Positions 18,159-28,783 of a stretch of DNA of 64,000 bases are shown here, piece by piece. The translations under genes and the position numbers were made by a program. Source of the DNA: a virus. The notes below the pieces were generated by a model. The model was given only the letters and a program-made list of their open reading frames with translations. It made no database searches and was not told where the DNA came from. Each line of letters begins with the position of its first letter. Position 1 is the first letter of the stretch. Where the stretch lies: positions 49,464 to 113,463 of the IMG/VR virus record IMGVR_UViG_3300012920_000023; one strand, 5' to 3'.

Positions 18159-20327
18159 ATGAGCACCGAATATTTAGAAGACAAACAACCGTTAAATCAA
18201 GTCCAATACTCGGCAAAAGATTACTCAAGTTATTTTGATTCTATACTCACTCGCCTGCGAGAAGAGTATGGGGAGGATTATAACGACTTTGCCTCGTCTA
18301 GTGTAGGAGTCATGTTTGTCAACCTTATGGCCTATGCTATGGGGCAGTTAAGTTGGTACTTAGACCGCCGGTCTAGCGAGTCATATTTAGCAACAGCAAG
18401 GACACTTGATTCGGTCACTAGATTGGCCTCTCAGATAGGATACAAGCCTAAACGTGCTAGTGCGTCAAGTGTGGATCTAACGATTACCTTTCCGGCCTTA
18501 ATCGCAGACACCGTCATGTCTAGCGGATTCAATTTCTCCGGGCCGGGCGGTACAAACTTCCAACTAATGAATGATGTGCTTTTATCGGTAGGACAGACGA
18601 CTGCCGTGATCACGGTGTCTGAGGGTGAGCAAAAGACACAGAGTTTCACTTCCGACGGAGAGCCGGCACAACAGTTTATCCTGCCGGGAGTGTTGGATGG
18701 GGAATACGTTGCCGATCAATCTGTCAGAGTTTTTGTCAACGGTTTAGAGTGGACTGAGAAAGACTTCTTAACATACGACAAGACAAACCACTTTAGTGTC
18801 TCTTATACTACAGATCCCCCGGTTGTTCTTTTTGGCGATGGGAGTGCCGGGAACATTCCCAATCGAGGGGCTGACATTAGAATAGATTATCGGATTATAC
18901 ACGCCGAAGAGGGGAATGTTAGATCAAACACAATAACCTCAACAAGTGACACTCTCGTTGTGGCAGGTGATGTGGTCGATCTTCTCACTATAACTAATCT
19001 TGAGCCTGCCTCCGGTGGGAGTGGCCCTCAAAGTATTACTGAAATCAAGCGTGTAGCACCTATGGCTTTTCAAGCCGGTGGGAGTGCAGTCACTCAACAG
19101 GACTATTATGCTTTGGTGAACTCGTTTTCAGATCCTCTTTATGGCTCTGTCGCTAAAGGTTTTGCCGGTGTAACTCGACAAACATCTGCCGATGAGTTTA
19201 CTCGATCTCGATTGCAGGCTATTTCTAATGCTTTTGTAAATATCTTTGATAGGTCAGTGCTCCTAAACACGGAGACAAGAGCACTTGTGGAAGATATCCG
19301 GAGTTTAAGCAGTAACTCTGCGACGATTGCAGTTGATACTATCCTCGCAGACAATCTTAACTCGATCATAAGTCCGGCACTCACCAATATCGAAAACCTG
19401 TCTGTGCAGGCTAGAAATGAGAGCATACAGGTTCAATCAAGGTCACAACGTATAGTCGAGTTAGGGAATGACATACAGAACCTTGAAATAGAGTTGATCG
19501 GGGTTGCTGATCTCAATCCCGGCCTCCCTTTACCGCCTAACTCTACGTTTAACAGTCTCCAAGAAATTGTGACTGCGATCTCTAACCTCCGCAACGAGAT
19601 TCAACTAATAAGCCAAAACATAGAGACCTCGGCTCAAACAATACAGCCCATAAACGGCAGTGAGATACCGACTCAAGTTAATGCAATCAAAGATAGCGTC
19701 TCAATAGTCGGAACATCACTGCTTTTAGTTAGGGATAATAGCACCGGGGTCGTTAATAACGTAAATGAGATACTGTTGGACTTGACTGAAAACGCCAACT
19801 TGGTGGTTGTTAACAAGGATACAGGAGACACTTCTTTAGTCGAATTGTCTAATCATCTTGATCAACTTTTCGATGATTCTTGTAAAGCGAATGTGGTCAC
19901 CGTACCGATACTCGTTGAGGGTCGAGAGGGCTTTTATCAAGCCCCAAGTCGAGGTCTGATAAGGGCATTGCAGACATATCTTGATGAGGTAAAAGAGGTA
20001 ACTCATCTAGTCCGGGTTGTGGACGGCTCAACGGCACTTGTTCCGGCCAATGTGAACTTAAAGGTAGAGTTTAACACATCTTTTGTTAAGTCTGAGGTTA
20101 GAGCCGAGATAGAGTCCGGCATAGATACTCTCTTAAGACGGAGGGACTTTTCGATTCCGCTTTACCTATCTGATCTCTATAATGTTGTCGAGTTGGTTGA
20201 TGGAGTAGATCATGTTAATATACTGATCGACAGCCCTATTGAACGTATCGATAACGACGGAAACCTTATTGTAGGCGAGTTAGAGGTCGTTACTAAGGGC
20301 ACAATAACTATAGAGGAGGTCGTATGA
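18159..20327 (+). CDS. Baseplate wedge protein gp6/J-like with long helical insert
   Basis: 722 residues. The ATG at 18159 follows AGGAG by five bases. The N-terminus (VQYSAKDYSSYFDSILTRL...) and an early helical domain, then VLFGDGSAGNIPNRGADIRIDYR and the APMAFQAGGSAVTQQDYYALV segment, are hallmarks of baseplate J/gp6 proteins. A Leu/Ile/Asn/Gln-rich helical section at about 355-575 interrupts the domain before the conserved LIRALQTYLDEVKEVTHLVRVVDG end. The protein forms the wedge ring with the gp25-like protein. The insert is unusual in extent. Confidence 0.85.
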   Translation: MSTEYLEDKQPLNQVQYSAKDYSSYFDSILTRLREEYGEDYNDFASSSVGVMFVNLMAYAMGQLSWYLDRRSSESYLATARTLDSVTRLASQIGYKPKRASASSVDLTITFPALIADTVMSSGFNFSGPGGTNFQLMNDVLLSVGQTTAVITVSEGEQKTQSFTSDGEPAQQFILPGVLDGEYVADQSVRVFVNGLEWTEKDFLTYDKTNHFSVSYTTDPPVVLFGDGSAGNIPNRGADIRIDYRIIHAEEGNVRSNTITSTSDTLVVAGDVVDLLTITNLEPASGGSGPQSITEIKRVAPMAFQAGGSAVTQQDYYALVNSFSDPLYGSVAKGFAGVTRQTSADEFTRSRLQAISNAFVNIFDRSVLLNTETRALVEDIRSLSSNSATIAVDTILADNLNSIISPALTNIENLSVQARNESIQVQSRSQRIVELGNDIQNLEIELIGVADLNPGLPLPPNSTFNSLQEIVTAISNLRNEIQLISQNIETSAQTIQPINGSEIPTQVNAIKDSVSIVGTSLLLVRDNSTGVVNNVNEILLDLTENANLVVVNKDTGDTSLVELSNHLDQLFDDSCKANVVTVPILVEGREGFYQAPSRGLIRALQTYLDEVKEVTHLVRVVDGSTALVPANVNLKVEFNTSFVKSEVRAEIESGIDTLLRRRDFSIPLYLSDLYNVVELVDGVDHVNILIDSPIERIDNDGNLIVGELEVVTKGTITIEEVV

Positions 20328-21691
20328 CTCAAGAGACTAGACGCATAAAGATTCCCTATCCATCAGATGGCCAAGACCCCTATTATCCGGCGTTTGAAGC
20401 AATGGTGCAAACCATAGATGCATCCGTCTTTGGGTCAGTAAGCAATCGCAACACGATATTTTTTGGTGGCGGTCGGATCACATGGGTGGGAGGTGTCCTG
20501 TCTTTTAGTGAAAACATAGTCTTTGTAGAGCCCACTTTTGGGCAGAGACAGATTCTCTCTGCTCAAGCAGACATCTTTGTCCCAAAAGGACACTTTGTTT
20601 ATGTTGAACTTAGTAGAGGCAACACTCAAGAGGTTAGTCTATTTGCAAAGGTGGGGTCTAGTATACCGGTAAACTCTAATGCATTCGTTCTTTCTTGGAG
20701 AAATCCTACAACGGGAGTTCTGTATTGGAAAACCGGGGCAAAGCAGGTAGACGGACAGGAGATTACCAATATCGGAGAGGTGTCGAGTGGGTCAAACTCT
20801 TCGTATATTTTAGCGGAAGCAGATCAGAGCCTGCCTAACTCAAGGGTTTTGACTGAGGGAACAACCGGAACAGTGCTCGTTACCGACCAAGGTGCTTTAG
20901 GGGGGCTAAATATAGACTTAGCAACAGTTCCCGGTGTCGCAGGTCAGTACAGTTTGGCTTCACTTACGATTAATGAATACGGTCAAATAACGAGTGCCCA
21001 AACCTATGATCCACAGGTTCTGAATGAGAGAGCCATAGATGTGACAGTGGAGGCAGGTAGCGGTTATTTCAAAGTAATCCAAAATACCACCGGTATTAGA
21101 TTGGGTGGCCCTTTTGAGGACGGTCAGATTGAAGTTGAAACGCCCGATCCCGACGATAGTTCTATAACACACCGGTTCATTGGGCAGACTTGGGTATCAC
21201 TCCCGGTGATGACACAGAAACCCATGAACTTAGCAATGGTCTACCCTTTCCGTATTCCAAGTGATGCTAAAGACCTGTCTATGTCTACACATAGTGCAAG
21301 GTTCCGACACTATATTAAGGTCTCCGGGGAACAGTCGCTCACTGTGGTTAAATATACCATTCGTATAGGCTCTAATACTTATACACACAATCGAGCCGTA
21401 GGAGTGACAGATGTTGTCCAAGATATACCTTTGACAGCATTCAACTCTCTGCCGATAGAGGATCATCAAGGTCTGTCTGCGTTCTGTGAGGTTTCGGCTT
21501 CTAACACTTTAAACGCCGGTGCTAATTTTGAAGTCATTTTCGGGCCTCTGTATCTGACGTTCAAGAATACAGAACCAACCGAAACGACCGGTCAGTTTCA
21601 GTTTGTTAGTGCTCAATCTAGTAATCAAAACGTGATAGAGTCCGGCACAGAGTTATCTCCTAGTGTTTTCTCATCCGCAAACTCTAACTAG
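20324..21691 (+). CDS. Baseplate/tail structural protein
   Basis: 455 residues; the start overlaps the gp6-like stop (ATGA), so translation is coupled. The N-terminus (RIKIPYPSDGQDPYYPAFEAMVQTIDA) looks like a baseplate-binding segment. Beta-rich sequence follows (IFFGGGRITWVGGVLSF, KGHFVYVELSRG). The C-terminal part has a jelly-roll-like feel (LTVVKYTIRIGSNTYTH, NFEVIFGPLYLTF). No named family recognised. Position between gp6-like and the next wedge-type gene suggests a baseplate component or short fibre. Confidence 0.65.
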   Translation: MTQETRRIKIPYPSDGQDPYYPAFEAMVQTIDASVFGSVSNRNTIFFGGGRITWVGGVLSFSENIVFVEPTFGQRQILSAQADIFVPKGHFVYVELSRGNTQEVSLFAKVGSSIPVNSNAFVLSWRNPTTGVLYWKTGAKQVDGQEITNIGEVSSGSNSSYILAEADQSLPNSRVLTEGTTGTVLVTDQGALGGLNIDLATVPGVAGQYSLASLTINEYGQITSAQTYDPQVLNERAIDVTVEAGSGYFKVIQNTTGIRLGGPFEDGQIEVETPDPDDSSITHRFIGQTWVSLPVMTQKPMNLAMVYPFRIPSDAKDLSMSTHSARFRHYIKVSGEQSLTVVKYTIRIGSNTYTHNRAVGVTDVVQDIPLTAFNSLPIEDHQGLSAFCEVSASNTLNAGANFEVIFGPLYLTFKNTEPTETTGQFQFVSAQSSNQNVIESGTELSPSVFSSANSN

Positions 21692-21702
21692 AGGGAGACC
21701 TT

Positions 21703-23853
21703 ATGCCTATCTTTGGATCGAGAGATGCTTTTGGCCGTAGCAGATTTGGTCAAGCAAATTACGGTGAGTTGGTATTGTACAATCTTCTGCCAAGGATTCA
21801 TCGTGCCTTAGACGAGGATAGGGGCTTTCCGGTCAAGAGGTTGTTTAGATCTTTTCAAGAAGAGATGGAAGAACTAAGGCGAGAGATTGACTTACTGCCT
21901 TTTCAACGTGACCCATATCTAGCAAATGGACTTGATTATCCGTCGATTTTGATCATTACCAATGCTGTTGATGATAACGGAAATGTTCAAGTTAGATTTG
22001 ATGTAGAACATCGGATTGTGTCTGTCGATCAAATTGACATATTAGGTACACAGGCCAATGTGATGGACGGGCGTTTTGAGATTGAAGCAGTTATTGATGA
22101 TTTTACCCTTACTTTAAAGAGAGAGAGCAACTTTAACCTCGCCGACGTTTTGACCGCTAAAGCGGTGCGTGTTACATCAAACTGCTGTCTCGTTGAAATA
22201 CTAGATGTCACTCCATACACTGAACCTTGGGGAGACTTAAAGCGACCTTTAGTTAAGTTGACGCTTTCTAATCCCTCAAATGTAGAACTAGGATTGGGCT
22301 TTACTGCTGTGATTGAAGCAGATGAGCCTGTTCCCCCCCCGGAGAACGCATTCCTTGAGCCGGACAGGGCAATCTATAAGGTTGTCTATGTAAGAAAGCG
22401 AGAAAAGGCTTTAGGGTACGATATTGAAGTAATCTGTGATGGAGGGGTGCGTCTTGAGGATTTGACCGGAGACCTCCCCGAGAGGATTATTACTCTTTTT
22501 AAAAGGCCATCATCGCTCGCTCTTTTAGCGAATGATTACGGGTTGGTTAGTGATGATAACCTGCCCGATATTTTCCAAAGGACTGAGATTGCGAATGTCT
22601 TTCAGTTCTTAAAACTCAAGTCTTCTAAAAAAGCGTATGAAGCCCGAAGTGCCGGTGGTGGTTTCAACGTAACAGTAACGCAATTGTATCGAGTGTGTGA
22701 TGAAAGACTCGATGACATACCCGATCACAATCTTTTTGTTGGAACAACCGGAGCCGGCAATACTGCATATTACACAGACATTACTATAGTTAGACCTCGT
22801 TATGATGAGTTAAGTGCGGACGTTGTTCTGCCGTCCGGACGAGCGATAACTGACATTGTTCTGTTCTCAATTCCGGAAACAACTGCATTAAGTCAAGAGG
22901 TCTCAGACTTTTTCGACTGTCTGTTTAATGTACTTATAGAGTCAATAACACTCCTTGATGATCCTGCGGATTTTGAACCACTTGGTTATACCACTCCGGT
23001 TTACGAGATTGGTGTGAACGTCAATGGTTGGCCTAATGAGGGTTGGCAGGTTGCGGATCTAAGCGGAGGGGCGTTCTCTCTCAAAGATGGCGACGAAGAG
23101 TATATTATTGATGGCTCCGATGACAATGATCGAATGAACCGACCTCAAGTGTTTCTGCGTATACAGGTGGAGAACATCAACTTTGAGGTGGGTGATACTC
23201 TGTGTGTGGCTTATAGGCCAACAGCAGATGATTTTGACTGCTGTCCATGTCCTAGTGCAGAGATCATGATAACCATTGAAGCCCTGCCGGCATTCATCAA
23301 TCGAAGCGGTTACTCCGGGGTTGCTCTGTCCGATGCGGTTAAAAGAATCTTAACTCGGCTTAAACGAGAGCAAGTTCCTATTCATGTTCATACTGCAATC
23401 GAAAGGCTTGTTATCAATATCGATGTAGAGGTTCCAAGATTCGACGTAGAAGATGTCGTCGTGGGTGTAGAGATAGAGCCTATTGTTGTCGATTTTGAGC
23501 CGGAGAACAACAGACTGTTTGATTGCCGTTATGATGACATCCCTGCCGATGAGATAATTTTAGATGAGTGTGCTTACGTCCTCTCTTATCCGGGAGTAGA
23601 GGTTGACATTTCAGAGGGGGCTCCACCTCAATCCGGAGAGGTGATAGATATCGTCTTGCCTGCCTTGGACGCACCTACTATCACTGTGCAAGTTCTTGAG
23701 TTTGTGCAAAGAGACATTGTCGTCGATGGTTCATCCTACTATGATGACATTCCTGCCGATGATGAAATCGTAGATAATAGGCGTTCAACCATGATTCCGG
23801 AAGTCAGTGTGGAGGTTACCACAACTCTTGTAAGTGGTGGACAAATACCCTAA
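21703..23853 (+). CDS. Large baseplate wedge-type protein
   Basis: 716 residues. The first 75 residues (LPRIHRALDEDRGFPVKRLFRSFQEEMEELRREIDLLPFQRD) resemble the N-terminal region of P2 gpI/Mu gp48-type tail proteins. A Cys pair in FDCCPCPS near 510 could bind metal. The acidic C-terminus carries a repeated RYDDIPADEIILD / YYDDIPADDEIVD phrase near 608 and 682. I infer a baseplate wedge or fibre-attachment protein, possibly a gp7/gp10 functional analogue. Confidence 0.6.
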   Translation: MPIFGSRDAFGRSRFGQANYGELVLYNLLPRIHRALDEDRGFPVKRLFRSFQEEMEELRREIDLLPFQRDPYLANGLDYPSILIITNAVDDNGNVQVRFDVEHRIVSVDQIDILGTQANVMDGRFEIEAVIDDFTLTLKRESNFNLADVLTAKAVRVTSNCCLVEILDVTPYTEPWGDLKRPLVKLTLSNPSNVELGLGFTAVIEADEPVPPPENAFLEPDRAIYKVVYVRKREKALGYDIEVICDGGVRLEDLTGDLPERIITLFKRPSSLALLANDYGLVSDDNLPDIFQRTEIANVFQFLKLKSSKKAYEARSAGGGFNVTVTQLYRVCDERLDDIPDHNLFVGTTGAGNTAYYTDITIVRPRYDELSADVVLPSGRAITDIVLFSIPETTALSQEVSDFFDCLFNVLIESITLLDDPADFEPLGYTTPVYEIGVNVNGWPNEGWQVADLSGGAFSLKDGDEEYIIDGSDDNDRMNRPQVFLRIQVENINFEVGDTLCVAYRPTADDFDCCPCPSAEIMITIEALPAFINRSGYSGVALSDAVKRILTRLKREQVPIHVHTAIERLVINIDVEVPRFDVEDVVVGVEIEPIVVDFEPENNRLFDCRYDDIPADEIILDECAYVLSYPGVEVDISEGAPPQSGEVIDIVLPALDAPTITVQVLEFVQRDIVVDGSSYYDDIPADDEIVDNRRSTMIPEVSVEVTTTLVSGGQIP

Positions 23854-23882
23854 AATCAGCAATAAAATAAGGAGAAACGATT

Positions 23883-24392
23883 ATGCCTGCAACCGGTGTA
23901 TATACAGATGTTTATAGAGAAAAATTAGCACAGTTAAGTGCCGACGCCTTGGCCGATCAAACTAAACTTGACATGCCGATACTCTTCTTCAAAGTCGGAG
24001 AGGGGGGGTTTGAAACACAACCTAACGGACAGCAGACACCCAAAGTGCCCGATCCTAGTCGTACTGACTTAGAGGCTCCGTCAGAGATGGGTTCAAATGA
24101 TCCCCGTAACCCTTTAGGTGGATTTTTTGTAAAACAACTGACACCGCAACAGGTTTCAATCCAAGGTCGGGACGTAACAATTTCATGTGTTTTGAGTGCC
24201 AACGAGGCTAATCTAGACGGATCAAGTAAACTTCTCGGTAACGTCCAAGGGACTCCGAAACTTTTTGAAGTCGGAATTTTTGACGGTAACCCGGTCACGA
24301 GAGAGGCGACCATGCTTGCGTACTGCACGTTTGATGAGGTCGTTAAGATCCCCGATATTCAAGTCACTATAAATATAACGATCAAATATTAA
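23883..24392 (+). CDS. Tail-collar/fibre-attachment protein (P2 gpH N-terminus-like)
   Basis: 169 residues. The opening (YREKLAQLSADALADQTKLDMPILFFKVGEGG) and the ending (LFEVGIFDGN...TMLAYCTFDEVVKIPDIQVTINITIKY) fit the phage tail-collar fibre domain that attaches fibres to the baseplate in P2-like tails. Being stand-alone, it may connect the large protein encoded next. SD AAGGAG precedes the ATG. Confidence 0.7.
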   Translation: MPATGVYTDVYREKLAQLSADALADQTKLDMPILFFKVGEGGFETQPNGQQTPKVPDPSRTDLEAPSEMGSNDPRNPLGGFFVKQLTPQQVSIQGRDVTISCVLSANEANLDGSSKLLGNVQGTPKLFEVGIFDGNPVTREATMLAYCTFDEVVKIPDIQVTINITIKY

Positions 24393-24403
24393 GGAGGGTT
24401 TCA

Positions 24404-27400
24404 ATGCCTACTCAACTCCCAATAAGTGTGGATGAAATCACGATTAAATGGAGACAACCTTATGTCTCAGAAGCCCTAAACCGTAAAGCCAAAGCGGATG
24501 ATGGCGGTATCATTAGAGGGTATGAACTTAAGATCAATCCGGACGTTAATGCACCGAATACTGTCATTTTAGATGTTGATGCACAGACCGGTGACTCGGC
24601 AATGAACATCATTAATTCGACAGATCCGGAGTATGCTGTTGCTTGGGTGAGGGATACTGCATTAGTGCTTGCAGTTCCGAATGTGGCCGGTTACCAACAC
24701 CTGTTCGCTAACCACGGATATACTGAGGGTTCGGACACAGTTCCTACTTTAACTTGGTATAGTAACGCAGAGATTACAGTCATTGATCCCCCCCCGGGCA
24801 TGTATATCGGATCAGTAAACATTCAAATTGGAAATGTAAAAACTTTTTACTCGATTACCGGTTCGCTCTCCTTTAAGCGATCAACACCTAGTGCTTTCCG
24901 GGGAGCCAAGGGACGTGTCGACACTTATTACGACGAGAATACACTCCTTTACACTGATTTTAGTGACCGCAGATTTGTTCCAATAGACGACAATCCTACG
25001 GTATTAAACCGAGTATCGGCCTCGATTGTTTCAAGAGAAATGTTAGCAGGCAATAACATTACTACCATCTCTCCTTTAACTAACATTCAGACTATCTATC
25101 CCGAGACAAACCGCAGTGTTCTGCTTTTTTGGAGAACAGATGCCGACGTCACAAATCGACCGGCTGTAGGCAACCACGAAAAGCGGTTCATACTTCCTTA
25201 TTTCGTACCTTGTGTGTCTCAATGGGATTCGGATGCCGATCAGAGGATTCTTAGATTCGCAGTAAGGATTGCCGGCTTTAGGAATAGAAACCAACGTCCT
25301 GCCAATCAGTCTGAGACAGACAAATGGCGGTTAGCGGTTAATCTTACGCTCGGGAATGTGCCTTTAGTTACCGGCCCGAACATTGTTCCCGGGCAGACTG
25401 TCACTACAGACACATTCCTATCTCATGAGCAGGTGAATAACTACACGCTTTCTTCTGACGAAATTGACTTTGAGCCTTTAAACAGCACGACGGATGGCTT
25501 TAAGGATTGGGGTTGGCAGACAGGTCAAGTCTACCTCCCAAATAAAGACTCTCAAAACAACCCTATATCTATTCTAGGGTTCAGTGTTTCTATCATTATC
25601 CCGGATATGCGTAACGACGAGTTCTTGGCAATTGATCGCTTAGTTGTAGAGGGTGAAAATATTGCCTTAGTGGATGCTTTTGACTCGGCTCATCACTTAG
25701 GAGGCATGGAGCGTTATGGTTCAATCAGTGCTAGTGAGATTACTCGTTCAACTGAGTTGACTCCAAGCGTGAGGGCACTAAACCTAGTTCCGTCGAATTG
25801 TTGGGGACTAAAGGTTAATGGCAACACGCAGTTCCTCTCTGAGAGAATCAAGCACAATGTAAATATCGGTCTACCTTTGAGAGATAGAGATCACATTGGT
25901 CGATTAGAGGGCTATGCGGACGACACTGTATTCTACGACTCCGAGGGCAGTGCACCTATTCAGTTTAAGGAGATCAGAAACCTCTTTAAACAGTCTAACG
26001 TGAATATCTATGCTCCCGGTCAATACGAAACACGGAGTTTGATCTCGGCTTTAACGGCAACTAATGCTTTAGTCCCGGACTCTCTTAAGGCTCCTTTTAG
26101 AGCAGGCTTGACCATTCACAACGGAAATCTGTTTGCCCTTAAAAGCACTTCTAACCTTAGCACTGAATATGAGTCTCAAAATGGCTCACCCTCTAATCTA
26201 ACAGGTTACCTTGTAGCAGAGGGTGGTATCCTAGCAGATGCTCAGTATATTGAGCGTGGTACTTATGACTTTGACACCGGAGTCGCTACACCTGCTCCAA
26301 GACTTGAAGTAAAGTCGCTAATGAGTGATAACTTTCAATCTCAGATTTCAAACGTATTCGCTTATCTTGCTCGCCATGACACGGTAGGTTATTTTGACGG
26401 TACGTTTAGAGATGGAGAGGGCATACTACTTTTCAAATCGGAACCACTAACTAGCGGACTCTTAAACTTTTATGTGGATGGTCTTAGGTCTGATGGGGCT
26501 ACTCAGACAGGCGTGTCTAATCAGTTGTCGTTCTTTAGATATAACAACATGGTTACTCTTATAGGTGCACCTTTTCAAGCCGACACCGGGCTTGACGAAA
26601 ACGGGAGTCCGGCTATCGACTTTCCCCTCATTGGGATAAGAGTCAATACTCAAAAACAAGTTATCGCTAGTGTGCCAATTGAGAGTTTAACTGCTCAACT
26701 TGATCAACATCTTGCTGTAAACAACGGTTTTACCATTGATTCTAGTGTGAGACACACTGTTAACTTTAGACGGGCGTTAGGCAGTTTATTAAATGGTGCC
26801 GATATTGACATACCCGAGACAGGAAATGTTGCTGACGATGAGGGGGGTGATTTGACGACCGGCGGTGTTCGACCACGGCTTTATTATGGATTAGAGGGAA
26901 TCGGCCCTTTCGGTTTCTCGGTTGATCCCGTCTCCGGGCTACAGAGTTTTGGAAACACGACGAAAGTTTATCGATTCCAAGATGATTCTCTGTCGGGTCA
27001 AGCGGACGGTTCTGATGTTCGCAATAAAGTCACGATTGTAAACACCGTACTGCCCCAAAACTATGGAGACATGACAGTTGAGCCTATGACTGAGAGTAAA
27101 ATCTCTTATCAAAATCCACTTAGTAATCTTGTTGGCAGTGCGGATGATCCCGGTCGATATAAGATAACGAAGTTCCTTGGCAGGTTGTATGATAGCCAAC
27201 TAATAATCCCTGCTAGTGGAGAACTACTAGGGGTTATCGGTAATGATAACGATCTTTTTGGTGGCGAGATTTCCGCAACCTTGGATCACCTCCTTTACAT
27301 GTTTCAACCTCTTGATAAAAATGGTGATGTTGCAGTACATATACAAAACAGGACTGCTGTTGGCTTCCGTTTCCAACAATATTTCCTCGATGCAAATGAC

Positions 27401-28030
27401 TCTAACTATCCATTCACCGGCCTTTCTAATGCAACCAAGACAAGAGACACTTTGTTTGAAAGAAACTTTGTGCGAGATGTGTTTTTGAAATTGCAGTTAT
27501 CTGTCCTGCCCAAAGGTAGACTGAGTACCGGAGGGTTTACCGGTAATCCGAACTCTTTTGAGGCAACGTATGGAGCAATTTGTACAAAGACTTATTTAGT
27601 CAATATGTATCAGTATGTTGCGTCGGTGTTCGGCTTGATTGACGGTACAAGTACATTTAATTGGCCACAGCAGAATGGTAGTGATCTGAGCGACCTAGGC
27701 TTTAGTGCCTATATACGTCAACGACTGATTAGTGGCATTCCTTGGGAGTTGGACGTGGACAACCCTCTTTCTACGGATTGGCTTTCTCTTACAAACACGC
27801 CACTGAACAATGGTGAAGCAACGGATCGAACCATCGGTCAAATACAAACTCAGTTGGAAGCCCTTTCATTCAGTCCGAACATTCTTGATCCTTACGAGTA
27901 TGATCATATATTTAGCATTAGCACTCTATACAGGAGTTCTTACGGATCTATAAATCGAGAATCTCACCCTATAAATCTGTCTCCCGCATATCGTGAGATA
28001 TTCTGCCAATACGAAAACAGTTCACTTTAG
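24404..28030 (+). CDS. Very large tail-fibre/structural protein
   Basis: 1,208 residues, one of the largest gene products here. The N-terminus (MPTQLPISVDEITIKWRQPYVSEALNRKAK) probably attaches to the baseplate. The remainder is beta-rich with many Asn, Asp, Thr and Gly and few Cys, typical of fibres or side-tail adhesins, but the obvious tandem repeats of the 1-5733 proteins are absent. No enzymatic motif recognised. It closes the tail operon. Adhesin role is inferred from size and position. Confidence 0.65.
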   Translation: MPTQLPISVDEITIKWRQPYVSEALNRKAKADDGGIIRGYELKINPDVNAPNTVILDVDAQTGDSAMNIINSTDPEYAVAWVRDTALVLAVPNVAGYQHLFANHGYTEGSDTVPTLTWYSNAEITVIDPPPGMYIGSVNIQIGNVKTFYSITGSLSFKRSTPSAFRGAKGRVDTYYDENTLLYTDFSDRRFVPIDDNPTVLNRVSASIVSREMLAGNNITTISPLTNIQTIYPETNRSVLLFWRTDADVTNRPAVGNHEKRFILPYFVPCVSQWDSDADQRILRFAVRIAGFRNRNQRPANQSETDKWRLAVNLTLGNVPLVTGPNIVPGQTVTTDTFLSHEQVNNYTLSSDEIDFEPLNSTTDGFKDWGWQTGQVYLPNKDSQNNPISILGFSVSIIIPDMRNDEFLAIDRLVVEGENIALVDAFDSAHHLGGMERYGSISASEITRSTELTPSVRALNLVPSNCWGLKVNGNTQFLSERIKHNVNIGLPLRDRDHIGRLEGYADDTVFYDSEGSAPIQFKEIRNLFKQSNVNIYAPGQYETRSLISALTATNALVPDSLKAPFRAGLTIHNGNLFALKSTSNLSTEYESQNGSPSNLTGYLVAEGGILADAQYIERGTYDFDTGVATPAPRLEVKSLMSDNFQSQISNVFAYLARHDTVGYFDGTFRDGEGILLFKSEPLTSGLLNFYVDGLRSDGATQTGVSNQLSFFRYNNMVTLIGAPFQADTGLDENGSPAIDFPLIGIRVNTQKQVIASVPIESLTAQLDQHLAVNNGFTIDSSVRHTVNFRRALGSLLNGADIDIPETGNVADDEGGDLTTGGVRPRLYYGLEGIGPFGFSVDPVSGLQSFGNTTKVYRFQDDSLSGQADGSDVRNKVTIVNTVLPQNYGDMTVEPMTESKISYQNPLSNLVGSADDPGRYKITKFLGRLYDSQLIIPASGELLGVIGNDNDLFGGEISATLDHLLYMFQPLDKNGDVAVHIQNRTAVGFRFQQYFLDANDSNYPFTGLSNATKTRDTLFERNFVRDVFLKLQLSVLPKGRLSTGGFTGNPNSFEATYGAICTKTYLVNMYQYVASVFGLIDGTSTFNWPQQNGSDLSDLGFSAYIRQRLISGIPWELDVDNPLSTDWLSLTNTPLNNGEATDRTIGQIQTQLEALSFSPNILDPYEYDHIFSISTLYRSSYGSINRESHPINLSPAYREIFCQYENSSL

Positions 28031-28040
28031 GAGATTGAAC

Positions 28041-28397
28041 ATGAAAGTATTTAACTCACTCTTAATCTTATTGTTTGTTCTGACATTCACCGGTTGCAAC
28101 CGTGTGATCATTAGAGATTCCAAGGCATATAAATTGGAGGCATTGTACTTCTCAAAGACAATTGCTGAGACCAACAAGATTGTTCTTCATCGCTTAAAGA
28201 CTCAATGTTGTGAGGGTGCTGTGTTTAATAGTGGCGACGAGTCATGCTCTAAAGATGGTGAGACGTTCGCAGTCACGCACGCACGTGCACAACATCATTA
28301 TGATCGCTTGATGTTTCTTGCAGGTTTCACTGAACAAGACCCGGGGAGTGCCCCCGATTTTGAGATTGACGATATCTTGGTGGGGGTGTGCAAATGA
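28041..28397 (+). CDS. Small lipoprotein (possible outer-membrane spanin)
   Basis: 118 residues starting MKVFNSLLILLFVLTFTGC. The signal peptide ends in a lipobox (LTFTGC), so the mature protein begins at Cys19. The ATG at 28041 was chosen because AGGAG lies 7-8 nt upstream and the signal peptide starts there. The mature part is mixed alpha with a CC pair. Phage lipoproteins near muralytic genes are often outer-membrane spanins or superinfection-exclusion proteins; neither is shown. The next gene starts inside its stop codon (ATGA). Confidence 0.7.
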   Translation: MKVFNSLLILLFVLTFTGCNRVIIRDSKAYKLEALYFSKTIAETNKIVLHRLKTQCCEGAVFNSGDESCSKDGETFAVTHARAQHHYDRLMFLAGFTEQDPGSAPDFEIDDILVGVCK

Positions 28398-28774
28398 ATG
28401 ACGCTATTCTAAGCATGGCTAGTAATCTTGCCGGCAAGGCTCTTGATGATTTGATTAAGAGTCTTAAAGAAGAGGTCGGTGAGTCTTATGCGGATAAGAA
28501 TGTGCAGAGAGTTGCTGAAATTGGCTTAAGTCTAGCGTCTACCATTGGTAAATCGGGGCTTGACATCGTGGAAGCGATGATTGAGGGCCGAAACTATGAT
28601 GAACGTGTTCTTGCAGATAATCTATCTCTTCGTGAAATGTCAGACCTCTTGGACATTCTCCAAAACTTGGAAGCCGATCAAAAGGCTTCGATTAACCGGG
28701 TTATCTCAGTCACTAAAGACTCTGCAATTCAAGCGTCATCGATTTTGATTAAGGCTGTTCTTTCAGTTTCTTAA
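28394..28774 (+). CDS. Hypothetical amphipathic helical protein
   Basis: 126 residues; the ATG overlaps the lipoprotein stop (ATGA). Three amphipathic to hydrophobic stretches (ILSMASNLAGKALDDL; IGLSLASTIGKSGLDIVEAM; SAIQASSILIKAVLSVS) are separated by charged segments. The hydrophobicity is too low for confident transmembrane helices. No family recognised. Coupling to the lipoprotein suggests joint function at the envelope. Confidence 0.6.
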   Translation: MNDAILSMASNLAGKALDDLIKSLKEEVGESYADKNVQRVAEIGLSLASTIGKSGLDIVEAMIEGRNYDERVLADNLSLREMSDLLDILQNLEADQKASINRVISVTKDSAIQASSILIKAVLSVS

Positions 28775-28783
28775 GTTTTGGAC

